64,000 nt of DNA from JBFMFH01 sp040752275 (GCA_040752275.1 JBFMFH010000115.1:12221-76220); one strand, 5' to 3'; shown: positions 1-8,512, numbered from the stretch's first letter. Translations and numbers: made by a program. The notes: generated by a model not told the origin, from the sequence alone.

Positions 1-181
1 CGAAGATGATCGGCCCGATGATCATCTTGATCAGCTTGATGAACCCATCGCCCAGCGGTTTCATCGCCGTGCCCGCGTTGGGGTAGAAGTAGCCCAGGAG
101 GATACCCGCGACGATGCCGACGATCACTTGCGTCACGATGCCGCTGTGCCCGGACTTGCGCCCGGCTCGCTCCTCGGTCAT
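1..181 (-). CDS. Dicarboxylate:cation symporter, N-terminal part (cut by window edge)
   Basis: About 60 N-terminal residues are present; the gene runs off the left edge. The sequence holds one long hydrophobic helix followed by a GDGFIKLIKMIIGPIIF stretch. It lines up closely with the N-terminus of the complete DctA-type transporter at 30197-31534 (GDGFVALIRMMIAPVIF), so it should be a second member of the dicarboxylate/amino-acid:cation symporter family, an inner-membrane secondary transporter for C4-dicarboxylates or acidic amino acids. I chose the ATG at 181 because GGGAGG lies six bases upstream; an in-frame ATG at 187 overlaps that site. Substrate unknown. Confidence 0.8.
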   Translation of the reverse strand, partial: MTEERAGRKSGHSGIVTQVIVGIVAGILLGYFYPNAGTAMKPLGDGFIKLIKMIIGPIIF

Positions 182-273
182 CCGCATCCTCCCTGGTGTC
201 GCGGGCACGTGGTCCGCATGTCCGCCTACGCCCGTGGTGCCACCTTCGTCGCTTCCCTGCCGCAAGCGGCCGG

Positions 274-1680
274 TCACTCGATGATCTTCCGGGTGTCTCC
301 CGTCAGCTCGAGGATGTGCATGCCCGTCCCCGCGCGGTCGACGATGTAGATGTACCCGCGGGAATCAACTTCGGCGTTGTTGGTCTGAATCGCGCCAGCG
401 GCACATCCTTCGTCGCAGTAGTAGGTCTTGGCGGTGGCGGCTGGAATGTAGTACGCCACCTCCTTCAGATTGAAGGGGTCGCGGATGTCGACCATGCGGA
501 CGCCCGCATTGAAATACGCGATGGCTACCAGCTTGCCGTAGAAGGGCTCGGTGTAGCTCTCGTTCGGCGCATGGGGACCGAAGCGGCCTGGCTTCGAACA
601 GGCGCCCGTCGCCGACTCAGGTACCTGCCAGCTCGAGATCGCGGTCGCACGCGATGGCTCCGTCACGTCGAAGAATCGAACGACCTGTCGCGGCCGGTTG
701 CACTGGTTGCCGTCCGCCTCTCCGACGACGAGCGTTAAGTCCCGCACCTTCCCCGCCACGCCTTCTTGATCCGTCGCCAGATCCGGGATAGCGACGCCGT
801 TGAACGGCAGCGCGCTGTGCACGCCCCAGTAGGAGGGCTGGTAGGCCACCCCCAGACTGGGTGACGTGAGATCGGCCGGGTCTCCGTTCACCAGCTTGTC
901 GCGGTCCACGATCTGGTAGGTGCCGTACGTGAAGCAGCCGTAGGCGATGTGCACCCGCTTGCGCTCACGGTCCACGATCGCATGGTGGAGCCGCGGCGGC
1001 ACCGCACCCTGCGACCCTGGCGCCGCCCCGGGTAGGCCGAAGTGCCGGATGAACTTCGGGTGCGCTGGATCTGCCAAGTCGTACAGCATCAGTGTCGGGG
1101 CCCGCCAGCCCGATGCCGGATCGCGCACGGGCAGGTAGGCGACGCTCCGGCCGTTGGTGTCTGTCTCGCACTCCCAGTTGACCTTGTGCGTGAAGGTGTA
1201 GCGGCCGCCGATCGTACTGATGTGCCTCGGCTGCGCCGGATCGTTGACGTCATAGATGTCGAACTGCACCTGGCCTGTCGACCGGAGCAGGTAGAACCGG
1301 CCGTTGCGCTCGCAGACCCGCATGGAGCGGGCCTCGTTGTTGGGTGGCGCGAGGCCCGGGATGTGGGCCAGGAAGGCGGGATGCCCGGCGTCGGTCACAT
1401 CAAGAATCGACGTCCCGTTGTCCTGTGGCGTGTCGGTGTCGGGGGTGGGAGGATGGTGCGCCACGTAGAGGATCCACCGCGTGCCCTGCTGCTGGATGTG
1501 CGGCATGTACGCCGGACGAGCGAACAGATCGTGGAACCCCACGAGCCGCATGTTGTGGGACTGCGCCGGCGCGCTGCGTGTGTTCGGCTGGGGCTGGGAG
1601 GCCCCGGCCAGTGGGAGGACCGCTCCAAGGAACGCGACCACCACGAAACGGCTCCAACCTGGCGAGCCCGGGCACCTCAT
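274..1680 (-). CDS. Exported LVIVD-repeat protein
   Basis: A 468-residue protein with an N-terminal Sec-type signal (arginine-containing start, hydrophobic core, GAS cleavage region). It is built from repeats of the LVIVD type, with recurring 'xxDITDPxxP' units such as ILDVTDAGHP, IYDVNDPAQP, LYDLADPAHP, FFDVTEPSR and MVDIRDPFN, predicted to form a beta-propeller-like fold. Its biochemical role is not established. It is a distant relative of the four Tat-exported LVIVD proteins elsewhere in the window. The start at 1680 is preferred over an upstream in-frame start at 1782 because AGGAGG lies eight bases upstream and the signal peptide follows directly. It probably forms its own transcription unit with a motif at 1787-1805. 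Confidence 0.75.
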   Translation of the reverse strand: MRCPGSPGWSRFVVVAFLGAVLPLAGASQPQPNTRSAPAQSHNMRLVGFHDLFARPAYMPHIQQQGTRWILYVAHHPPTPDTDTPQDNGTSILDVTDAGHPAFLAHIPGLAPPNNEARSMRVCERNGRFYLLRSTGQVQFDIYDVNDPAQPRHISTIGGRYTFTHKVNWECETDTNGRSVAYLPVRDPASGWRAPTLMLYDLADPAHPKFIRHFGLPGAAPGSQGAVPPRLHHAIVDRERKRVHIAYGCFTYGTYQIVDRDKLVNGDPADLTSPSLGVAYQPSYWGVHSALPFNGVAIPDLATDQEGVAGKVRDLTLVVGEADGNQCNRPRQVVRFFDVTEPSRATAISSWQVPESATGACSKPGRFGPHAPNESYTEPFYGKLVAIAYFNAGVRMVDIRDPFNLKEVAYYIPAATAKTYYCDEGCAAGAIQTNNAEVDSRGYIYIVDRAGTGMHILELTGDTRKIIE

Positions 1681-1786
1681 GTCGGCCTCCTCCTGTCTGT
1701 GGACCGCGGCGTGCGATGGGTCCTCAGCCCGCCGGGAGCATTTCTGCACAAGAGGGGAACCGAGGTGCCGCGGCTGGACCATCTAT

Positions 1787-1805
1787 TGGTCGGGTCATCA
1801 TACCA
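1787..1805 (-). promoter_or_regulatory. TATGATG-GACCA promoter/operator motif upstream of the LVIVD gene
   Basis: On the minus strand this reads TGGTATGATGACCCGACCA. The same TATGATG-R-C-Y-S-GACCA arrangement occurs upstream of the LVIVD genes at 18753 and 50770. TATGAT could serve as a -10 element, with the GACCA half site just downstream. No convincing -35 hexamer is visible. Read on the plus strand it contains TGGTCGGGTCA, matching the TGGTCGGGCCA dyad at 5088 and 8488. Confidence 0.45.
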
Positions 1806-1831
1806 GAGCCCCGTCGTGCGACACCTTGTTT

Positions 1832-4800
1832 CTATGGCTGGTTCTGCGAACGATCCGGTCCAGCACGCCCGTCCCGGCGCTGGAGCACGATCTCCAGGTT
1901 GCGGCGGGCTGCTGCCAGGACTGGATCCAGCGCCACGGCCCGGCGAAAGTGATCGATGGCCTCGTCGAGTTCTCCCCGCACGCTGAGCGCAATCCCGAGG
2001 CTGTTGTGTGCCTCGGCCAGGTCTGGCGCCAGCCGGAGCGCCGCCCGCGCGTGCTCGGCGGATGCCTCGGTCTGGCCCGCGTCAATCAACAGCTTCGCGA
2101 GATCGCTCTGGACCCGCGCCTGGTCGGGGTCAAGAGCAACCGACTGGCGCAGGTGATCGATGGCCTCCGCCGTGGCACCCTGCGCGGCGAGCGCGGCACC
2201 GAGGTGCCAGTGTGAGGTGGCCGACGCGGGATCGAGTGCCAGCGACCGGCGGAACTGGGCGATGGCATCGCCCAGCCGCCCATCCTCAGCGTAGGCGATG
2301 CCGAGGTAGTCGTGGGCCTCAACCGACTCGGGCACGATCGAGCCGAGGTACGCGCTGCCATCGATGCGCCGCCCCTCGCGCTCGGCGAGATCGCGCGCGC
2401 GCAGCGAGTCGGCAGGCGACGCCGCATAGGCGAGATCGAGCAGCCCGAGATACCGGTCGAGCCCCTCGACCTCAGGCACTGGCTTCCCGGCGAAGAAGCA
2501 GCGCGGGCACCAGGCGCTCACCTCCCTGAGGTCGACCACCGAGCCGGGGACGGCGACCTCGCCGGGGCCGACGAGCGACAGCGTCTTGTACTCCTGGATG
2601 GGGTCATCGTCGGTCACCGGAACGATGTCGCGGGTCGCGTCTGCCAGGCGCGCGGGCGACCCGAGGAACGTGCCGACGATCTCGCGCACGGTCCCTAGGT
2701 CCAGCCACTGCAGGTCCGCCTGGACGTCCGGGGCAATCGCGAGCGCCGCGGCCACGCCCTCGGGGTCGATCTCGATGCGTGGTTCAGCCGTGCCGACGAG
2801 CAGCAGGTCCGCCTGCGCGCCCGACAGCAGCACCGAACTCGGGAAGACGTCGACGAAGGCCCTGATCATTGCCAGGGCCGTCTCCGGCGGCACCTGGTAT
2901 GCCGGCAGCCACTGGCTCATGTAGCCCGCCGGCTTCAGGCGCGTCCGCGCCAGTTGGTAGAACTCGCGCGAGTAGAGCGCCGCCACCCCTGCGTAGGCGA
3001 TGGGCGGCGGTTCCAGCGTGATCAGGTCGTACGATTCGGGCCCCTGCATCTGCAGGTGGTGACGCCCGTCGTTGATGTAGACGGCCACGCGCGGGTCGTC
3101 GAGCACCTGGCGGTTGAAGTCGCTGAAGTAGCCGGCGTGGGCCAGGATGTCCCGCGAGAGATCCGCCACCTCGACGCGCCGCACTGAGGGGTGAAGTGTT
3201 GCGGCGTGAGCGGTGTTGCCCACACCGAAGCCGATCACCAGCACGCTGTCGGGGTTCTGCATCGACAGCAACGGAATGTGCGCGAGTGCCCGCATGTACC
3301 GCTGGGAGAATCGCGCCGTCGAGGACATTGGATGTCCGTTGGTGAAGAGAATCCGTTCGTCGCCGGATCGCTCCACAACGGCGATGACCTCGGTAAGGCC
3401 TTCGCTCAGCCCGAGCAGTCGGTCCGTCGCCTGGGGAGCCGGGAGCGCGCGGGTGATGAGATGGTCCGGCGGCAGACGCAGCCAGAGCCCGACCGATCCG
3501 GCGGCGACAAGGACGGAGCATGCGAAGGCGACCGGCCGGCGCGGCGCGTGCCGGCGAACCGCCAGATAGAGTGGAACCACCGCGAGTGCCGAGGCTGCTA
3601 CCAGGGCCGTCGCACTGCCCTGGAGCCCGAGCTCCGGCAGGAGCAGGAAGCCCGCCGCCAGGCTGCCGCCGACGGCACCCGCCGTGTTCGCAAGGTAGAG
3701 CACGCCTGCGCGCTGGCCCACCGAGCGTTCCTGGCGCTGAATGATCGCGTTCGCCAAGGGGAAGCTGAACCCCATGAGGAGCGCCGGCAGCGCGAGTTCG
3801 ATCAGCATCGGCCGGGCGTTGATCCACAACTCCGCGAACGCGCGTGCCACTGCCGTGTGTGCGCCCGAGGCGAGCGGTCCAAGAACCGCCCGGCGCGCCG
3901 GATCGATCGCGACCGCCTGATCGATCGCACGCCCGTCGGCCGCCGCGAGCCCCACAAGCGTCAGCGCCACGAAGAGACCTTGCACAATCATCAGCCACTC
4001 GGCCGGACGGACGGTGCGGCGTTGCAGGGCGCTCGAAGCGAGCGAGCCTGCGCCGATCCCGGTGAGGATGATCGTGAGCAGCAGGGAGAACACGGCACGG
4101 AATCCGCCCAGCATGATCGTGAAATGGCGGAACCACACGATTTCCATCCCCATCGCCGCGAAACCTGACAGCGCGAGGGCCAGACTGATGAGGGCCAGAC
4201 TGAACCGCCCCGACTCCGGGCCGTCCAGCGAGTCCGGAACCGGCGGGGCAACGGCCGGGCGCTTCGTGCTGCGCCTCTTTGCGGCGGGTGTCTGGAGCTG
4301 GCGGGTCAGGTAGAACGCACCAGCGGCAGCCACGAAGTTGAAGATCGCCGCGGTCACTTGCGTGCGGAACAGGCCCAGGGCGGGTACCAACGCGAAGTCG
4401 GTCAGGAAGCAGCCAAGTGCCGCGCCGGCCGTGTTCACACCATACAGAACGGCAATCCGCCAGCCGCCTCGGGCCACGTCGCTCCGGACGAGATGCCGGA
4501 TGAGCAGTGTCAGCGTCCCGCCCATCAGCAGCGTGATTGGCGCGAGCAGCACGAGGATGACGCCGGCTCGGGCGATCGACGAGGCTGCCGACAGCGCGTA
4601 CCACCCGGAGGCCTCCCGTGAGTAGGCCGAGACGACCACGGACACCCGATCGAGCTGAGGCAGGAGCACCGAGATGCCCACGGCGAGCGCGCCGATCAGC
4701 AGCTCGAACTGGCCGTAGGCCCGCAGCAGGGACTCGGGCCGCGCGGCGTAGCGGCGGTCGGCCCAGGCGCCGACCATCCAGCCGCCGGCGCCGAGTCCCA

Positions 4801-4930
4801 GCATGAACACCGCGACAACGAGCGACGCCGAGTAGATCGTGTTGCCGAACGCGTTGCCGAGCACGCGGACCCAGACGACCTGGTAGATGAGCCCGCTGAG
4901 GCCAGAGAGGAGAAACAGGACGTAGAGCAC
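1832..4930 (-). CDS. Fused MFS-like / spermidine-synthase-like membrane protein with C-terminal TPRs
   Basis: A 1032-residue protein with three parts. The first ~500 residues hold many hydrophobic segments like the MFS-type half of 'fused MFS/spermidine synthase' proteins. Next comes a Rossmann methyltransferase-like domain with a nucleotide-binding loop VLVIGFGVGN at about residue 561, followed by an acidic VEVADLS strand. The tail (about 865-1015) has at least four tetratricopeptide repeats (for example AHDYLGIAYAEDGRLGDAI). Family members resemble polyamine synthases, but most lack a proven reaction; the TPRs suggest a protein partner. The start is GTG at 4930; no Shine-Dalgarno is visible, and a good promoter ends six bases upstream, so the mRNA is probably leaderless. 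Confidence 0.8.
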   Translation of the reverse strand: MLYVLFLLSGLSGLIYQVVWVRVLGNAFGNTIYSASLVVAVFMLGLGAGGWMVGAWADRRYAARPESLLRAYGQFELLIGALAVGISVLLPQLDRVSVVVSAYSREASGWYALSAASSIARAGVILVLLAPITLLMGGTLTLLIRHLVRSDVARGGWRIAVLYGVNTAGAALGCFLTDFALVPALGLFRTQVTAAIFNFVAAAGAFYLTRQLQTPAAKRRSTKRPAVAPPVPDSLDGPESGRFSLALISLALALSGFAAMGMEIVWFRHFTIMLGGFRAVFSLLLTIILTGIGAGSLASSALQRRTVRPAEWLMIVQGLFVALTLVGLAAADGRAIDQAVAIDPARRAVLGPLASGAHTAVARAFAELWINARPMLIELALPALLMGFSFPLANAIIQRQERSVGQRAGVLYLANTAGAVGGSLAAGFLLLPELGLQGSATALVAASALAVVPLYLAVRRHAPRRPVAFACSVLVAAGSVGLWLRLPPDHLITRALPAPQATDRLLGLSEGLTEVIAVVERSGDERILFTNGHPMSSTARFSQRYMRALAHIPLLSMQNPDSVLVIGFGVGNTAHAATLHPSVRRVEVADLSRDILAHAGYFSDFNRQVLDDPRVAVYINDGRHHLQMQGPESYDLITLEPPPIAYAGVAALYSREFYQLARTRLKPAGYMSQWLPAYQVPPETALAMIRAFVDVFPSSVLLSGAQADLLLVGTAEPRIEIDPEGVAAALAIAPDVQADLQWLDLGTVREIVGTFLGSPARLADATRDIVPVTDDDPIQEYKTLSLVGPGEVAVPGSVVDLREVSAWCPRCFFAGKPVPEVEGLDRYLGLLDLAYAASPADSLRARDLAEREGRRIDGSAYLGSIVPESVEAHDYLGIAYAEDGRLGDAIAQFRRSLALDPASATSHWHLGAALAAQGATAEAIDHLRQSVALDPDQARVQSDLAKLLIDAGQTEASAEHARAALRLAPDLAEAHNSLGIALSVRGELDEAIDHFRRAVALDPVLAAARRNLEIVLQRRDGRAGPDRSQNQP

Positions 4931-4936
4931 TGGCGG

Positions 4937-4964
4937 ATTATCGCAGCCGGGGCGCGTGCGTCAA
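4937..4964 (-). promoter_or_regulatory. Sigma70-type promoter giving a leaderless GTG start
   Basis: On the minus strand TTGACG (4964-4959) and GATAAT (4942-4937) are separated by 16 bases. The -10 ends six bases before the GTG at 4930, which places the expected transcription start at the first codon. There is no purine-rich ribosome-binding site in between. Confidence 0.55.
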
Positions 4965-5081
4965 AGAACGACTCTGGATCGTCCACTGCTCGTCCGGCAA
5001 CCCACGTTCGTCCATCGGCGGCACGTAGATCCCCCTGGGATGGCGCCGGCACCGGGCCTCCCTGGCCCGCGCGCAAATATC

Positions 5082-5112
5082 TTGACATGGTCGGGCCATA
5101 TGATGGTAGAGT
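5082..5112 (+). promoter_or_regulatory. Shared promoter with internal TGGTCGGGCCA dyad (copy A)
   Basis: TTGACA (5082-5087), a 19-base spacer and TAGAGT (5107-5112). The spacer starts with TGGTCGGGCCA, a near-dyad of the FadR/GntR type (TGGT-n3-ACCA), then TATGATGG. The same 31 bases recur exactly at 8482-8512, and variants occur at 10059, 15081 and 50514. It should drive the TonB receptor gene; the 4931-5428 region otherwise holds only the divergent promoter and the leader. Confidence 0.6.
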
Positions 5113-5198
5113 CATCCTGCCAAATCACGCCGTCCGTGAAGACGCACCATAGCCTTCACGTGGCTCTAGCCCCATCTCCGAGGCTGGGTGGGAGGGAG
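5113..5198 (+). ncRNA. Candidate structured 5' leader (copy A)
   Basis: Starting right after the promoter -10, this leader aligns with the one at 8513-8596. Hairpin 1 has perfect 7-bp arms, CGTGAAG (5135-5141) and CTTCACG (5154-5160). Hairpin 2 is weaker: CCCA/TGGG around the loop TCTCCGAGGC. It ends in a strong Shine-Dalgarno-like GGGAGGGAG (5190-5198). The CTCC in the loop of hairpin 2 could pair with GGAG and hide the ribosome site. Function as a cis-regulatory RNA is inferred from two copies only. Confidence 0.35.
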
Positions 5199-5207
5199 TC
5201 AGGTCCG

Positions 5208-5402
5208 ATGTCGATTGCGGCACACTCGCGTCCGCTTCGTGCGCTGTCCGGGCCGGCGCAACCGGTCACGGCCTTGTTCCCACGCCTCCACCACGGGTCC
5301 CGTCTTCCGGCACCGCGATGCCGGCGGCTGGACCGCTTGCTCGACGCGGCACTCACCATCCCCAACCCGGCGCGGCGCGGGCGCGCGCTGCCGCCGTCGT
5401 AG
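5208..5402 (+). CDS. Possible small leader ORF upstream of the TonB receptor
   Basis: A 64-codon reading frame begins nine bases after GGGAGGGAG of the structured leader and stops 26 bases before the receptor start. At the equivalent place in the second copy of the leader, a real gene (8604) starts. The peptide is arginine- and proline-rich, has no recognisable domain or signal, and may be a leader peptide coupling translation to the receptor, or chance in GC-rich DNA. I do not recognise it. Confidence 0.2.
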   Translation: MSIAAHSRPLRALSGPAQPVTALFPRLHHGSRLPAPRCRRLDRLLDAALTIPNPARRGRALPPS

Positions 5403-5428
5403 TCATGACGAACGCAAGGAGGGCATCA

Positions 5429-8299
5429 ATGACAGTCGTCAGGCGGTGTCTTGTCGTCTTGGCCATGCTGGCCGTTCCTGTCGCCGTCTGCGCGCAGGAA
5501 GCGGTGCTCAACGGAACGGTCACCGACGCGACGGGCGGCGTGCTGCCCGGCGTGACGGTCACCGCCACCAACGAGGCCACCGGCAATACTTTCATGGCCG
5601 TGACCGACGAAGGCGGGCGCTATCGGATCCCCGTACGGACCGGCGCGTTCCGCCTTGTGTGTGAACTCGCAGGGTTCGCAACCGTCTCCCGGACCGGCGT
5701 GCGCGTGCTGGTCGGGCAGACAGTCACGATCAACCTGCAGATGACCGTCAGCGGCGTGGCCGAGACGGTAACGGTGACCGGGGAAACGCCGCTCGTCGAC
5801 ACGACCACCTCCGCCCTGGGCGGCAACGTCGACCCGACTCAGGTGGCGGAACTCCCGGTCTCCGGCCGCAATTTCATGGCCCTCGCGATGATGGCCCCGG
5901 GCGCCCGGACCACCGACATGAACGCCACCCAGCCGTTGCCCGACCGCGGCCGCGCCGACGATGTCCGCGAGTTCCAGATCAATCTCGATGGCCAGCAGGT
6001 CACGCGGGACATCGGAACCGGCACCCAGCCCAAGTACAGCCAGGACATGATCGCGGAGTTCCAGTACATCGCGAACCGGTTCGACGCGACCATGGGCCGC
6101 TCCTCGGGCGTGCAGTTGAACATCATCACCAAGTCCGGCACCAACACCTTCTCGGGCGTGGGCCGGCTTAACTACCGCAGCGACCGCTTCAACGCCGAAG
6201 AGCCGGTGTTGAAGCGAAAGCTGACGATCAACAACCTGCAGATGAGCACGGCGGCCGGCGGCCCGATCATCGAGAACCGGCTCCACTACTTCGGCAACTT
6301 CGAGTACGAGCGCCAGCCGACGGAGAGCGTCTGGAACACGCCCTACCCGTCGTTCAACATCACGCTGAACGGCACATCCAACCAGAAGAAGGGCGGCCTG
6401 CGGGGTGACTGGCAGCTCTCCCCGAACGCCCGCCTGATGGTCAAGGGCTCCAACACCCGGACGTTCCGGCCGTTCGGCGCAGGCTCGACCAGCGTTCACC
6501 CGGCGAGCACGTCCCGATACCAGGACTTCAACAACGAGTTCTACACCAAGTACACGCACGTGTTGAGCAACCGGGCCGTCAACGAGCTAGAGGGCGGGCG
6601 GGCCGTGTACGGCCTCGACGAGGGCGCGCTGACGTCCTGGTCGAACCACTGGCTGCGCGATATCGACGGCACCAATACCGGCTCGCCGCGCATCCGGTTC
6701 CGGACCTTCCAGATCGCCCCGAACCGGAACCTGCCGCGCTACCAGACCCAGTGGTACTGGAGCATCAAGGACAACTTCACGTTTTCCTACGAGGCGAAGG
6801 GCCGCCACGACCTGCGGCTCGGCGGGGAGTACCTCTACCGCCACCAGATCCAGTACAACCGGCTGAACGCCATGGGCGAGATCGATGCCCGCGGCGGGCC
6901 CACGCCCGCCAATCTCGAAGCGCTCTTCCCCGTGTGGAACAACGTGGACACCTGGAACCTCGCGGCTCTCTCGCCGATCACGCGCAGTTACCTGATCGGC
7001 GTCGGCAACTTCGCGAACCACGTCTACTCGGGCAAGGTCGCCGCCTGGGCCCAGGACGACTGGCGGATCACCGACCGGCTGACGTTGAACCTCGGCGTCC
7101 GCTGGGACGCCGAGCTTGACGCGATCGGCGATGGGGAGTTCCTGCCGTGGGCGCCCTACGTCCCCGGGCAGTACGACGACTGGAACAACTTCCAGCCCCG
7201 GCTGGGCTTCGCCTACAGCGTGAACGATCGGACGGTGATTCGCGGCGGCGTCGGGCTGTACATCGCTGGCGCCACTTCCGGCGACGAGACGCGGGCGCAC
7301 AGCAACACGATCCAGAACATCATCCGGTTCACGAACGACGGCCGGGCGGACTTCGCCGTCAACCCGGCGAACGGCCCGCTGCCGACCTACGAGCAGTCGA
7401 AGGCCTTCTTCTGCCACAACAACAACAACGCGCCAGGCTGCCTCCTGCTCGACGCCATCGAGGTGGTCGTGGCGCCCAAGTACGAACAGTTGGGTCACAA
7501 CTGGCAGACCTCCATCGGGTTCCAGCGTCAGGTCGCGGCGGACTTTGGCTTCGAGGTCGACTACATCTACGCCCACAGCAACAACGAGAAGGGGATCGTC
7601 GACAACGCCAACCTGACCTTCGACCCGGCGACCGGCGCCAACTACCCGTTCAGCAACCGGGCCACGCGGTTCCTGCCCAATTGGGGCGCGGTGTCGTTGA
7701 GCGTGCACACCGGCGCCTCGAGAACGCACGAGCTGCGGTCGAGCTTCACGAAGCGCTTCAGCCATCACTGGCAGGCCACCGGCACCTACTCCATGCGGTG
7801 GTTCAAGGACATGGAGCCGCGTCCGTTCTCCGGCTTCGACGAAGTGTCGTTCCCGACCGTGCCCGACCTGGGCGGGGAATGGGCCTACGGCGAAGGCGAC
7901 CAGCGCCATCGGGCAGTGTTCACCGGCATCTGGGAAGTCGGCAAGGGCTTCCAGGTGAGCGGGCTGATGTATGTCGGATCCGGCATCCGGCTCGACACCC
8001 GCTACGGGGACGACCTGCGCGACGTACAGGGCGAAGGCGGAACCGAGCGCCTGCGCCCGGATGGGACGATCGTGCCCCGCAACTCGGTCGTCTCGCCAGC
8101 GCAGAATCGCACCGACCTGCGCCTGCAGCAGAAGCTCCCGCTGGGCGGCCGCCTGTCGGTCGATCTCATCGCGGAGGTCTTCAACCTGTTCAACCAGCCG
8201 AACTGGTCGATTGGGTCCACGGAGAACCGGGCGGACTACTTGGAGCACACGTCCGGCCAGTACCGCACGGCGCAGATGGGTTTCCGCGTCAGATGGTAG
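5429..8299 (+). CDS. TonB-dependent receptor, Oar-like, with CarboxypepD_reg domain
   Basis: A 956-residue outer-membrane receptor. Residues 1-23 are a Sec signal peptide ending AVCA. Residues ~25-105 form a carboxypeptidase-regulatory-like beta-sandwich (NGTVTDATGGVLPGVTVTATN, then a DEGGRYRIP turn). A plug follows (TVTGETPLVDTTTS, ELPVSGRNF), and then a long beta-barrel ending in an aromatic residue (GFRVRW). This architecture is typical of the large Oar/TonB receptors of Acidobacteriota, which import bulky substrates using proton-motive force; the ligand is unknown. The ATG at 5429 has AAGGAGG six bases upstream; in-frame starts at 5318 and 5405 lack this and would spoil the signal peptide. 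Promoter copy A and the leader precede it. Confidence 0.9.
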   Translation: MTVVRRCLVVLAMLAVPVAVCAQEAVLNGTVTDATGGVLPGVTVTATNEATGNTFMAVTDEGGRYRIPVRTGAFRLVCELAGFATVSRTGVRVLVGQTVTINLQMTVSGVAETVTVTGETPLVDTTTSALGGNVDPTQVAELPVSGRNFMALAMMAPGARTTDMNATQPLPDRGRADDVREFQINLDGQQVTRDIGTGTQPKYSQDMIAEFQYIANRFDATMGRSSGVQLNIITKSGTNTFSGVGRLNYRSDRFNAEEPVLKRKLTINNLQMSTAAGGPIIENRLHYFGNFEYERQPTESVWNTPYPSFNITLNGTSNQKKGGLRGDWQLSPNARLMVKGSNTRTFRPFGAGSTSVHPASTSRYQDFNNEFYTKYTHVLSNRAVNELEGGRAVYGLDEGALTSWSNHWLRDIDGTNTGSPRIRFRTFQIAPNRNLPRYQTQWYWSIKDNFTFSYEAKGRHDLRLGGEYLYRHQIQYNRLNAMGEIDARGGPTPANLEALFPVWNNVDTWNLAALSPITRSYLIGVGNFANHVYSGKVAAWAQDDWRITDRLTLNLGVRWDAELDAIGDGEFLPWAPYVPGQYDDWNNFQPRLGFAYSVNDRTVIRGGVGLYIAGATSGDETRAHSNTIQNIIRFTNDGRADFAVNPANGPLPTYEQSKAFFCHNNNNAPGCLLLDAIEVVVAPKYEQLGHNWQTSIGFQRQVAADFGFEVDYIYAHSNNEKGIVDNANLTFDPATGANYPFSNRATRFLPNWGAVSLSVHTGASRTHELRSSFTKRFSHHWQATGTYSMRWFKDMEPRPFSGFDEVSFPTVPDLGGEWAYGEGDQRHRAVFTGIWEVGKGFQVSGLMYVGSGIRLDTRYGDDLRDVQGEGGTERLRPDGTIVPRNSVVSPAQNRTDLRLQQKLPLGGRLSVDLIAEVFNLFNQPNWSIGSTENRADYLEHTSGQYRTAQMGFRVRW

Positions 8300-8314
8300 G
8301 CTGTTGACTCGTGC

Positions 8315-8343
8315 GGCGCGGGAGTCGTCCGGGCTCCCGCGCC
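8315..8343 (+). terminator. Strong hairpin after the TonB receptor gene
   Basis: Perfect 10-bp inverted repeat GGCGCGGGAG (8315-8324) and CTCCCGCGCC (8334-8343) around a nine-base loop, 15 bases after the receptor stop. There is no T-tract, so it may act as a weak or factor-assisted terminator or as an mRNA-stabilising hairpin. Confidence 0.5.
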
Positions 8344-8481
8344 CCGGCGCCGTCGTCTCTTCCCGACCATCACCTCCCCGCACACCTTCCGGCCGAATTG
8401 TCGCGTGGTTCTCCAACCGCGTGGCCCCCGCCACTGCGCCTGCAGGCGGCACTGCAGAATCTCTTGCAGGCCACGAACGTC

Positions 8482-8512
8482 TTGACATGGTCGGGCCATA
8501 TGATGGTAGAGT
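8482..8512 (+). promoter_or_regulatory. Shared promoter with internal TGGTCGGGCCA dyad (copy B)
   Basis: TTGACA (8482-8487), 19 bases, TAGAGT (8507-8512). All 31 bases are identical to copy A at 5082-5112. It lies 92 bases before the M24-like gene at 8604. The gap 8300-8603 contains the receptor terminator hairpin, this promoter and the leader, and I see no gene in it. Confidence 0.6.

Noticed and set aside
2784..4604. A 606-codon minus-strand frame inside the MFS/spermidine-synthase-like gene
   Set aside because: Same strand, wrong frame, arginine/alanine/glycine-rich low-complexity translation; the overlapping frame has clear domains.
5207..5429. TonB receptor start at 5318 or 5405
   Set aside because: Both lack a good ribosome site and would bury the signal peptide; AAGGAGG directly precedes the ATG at 5429.
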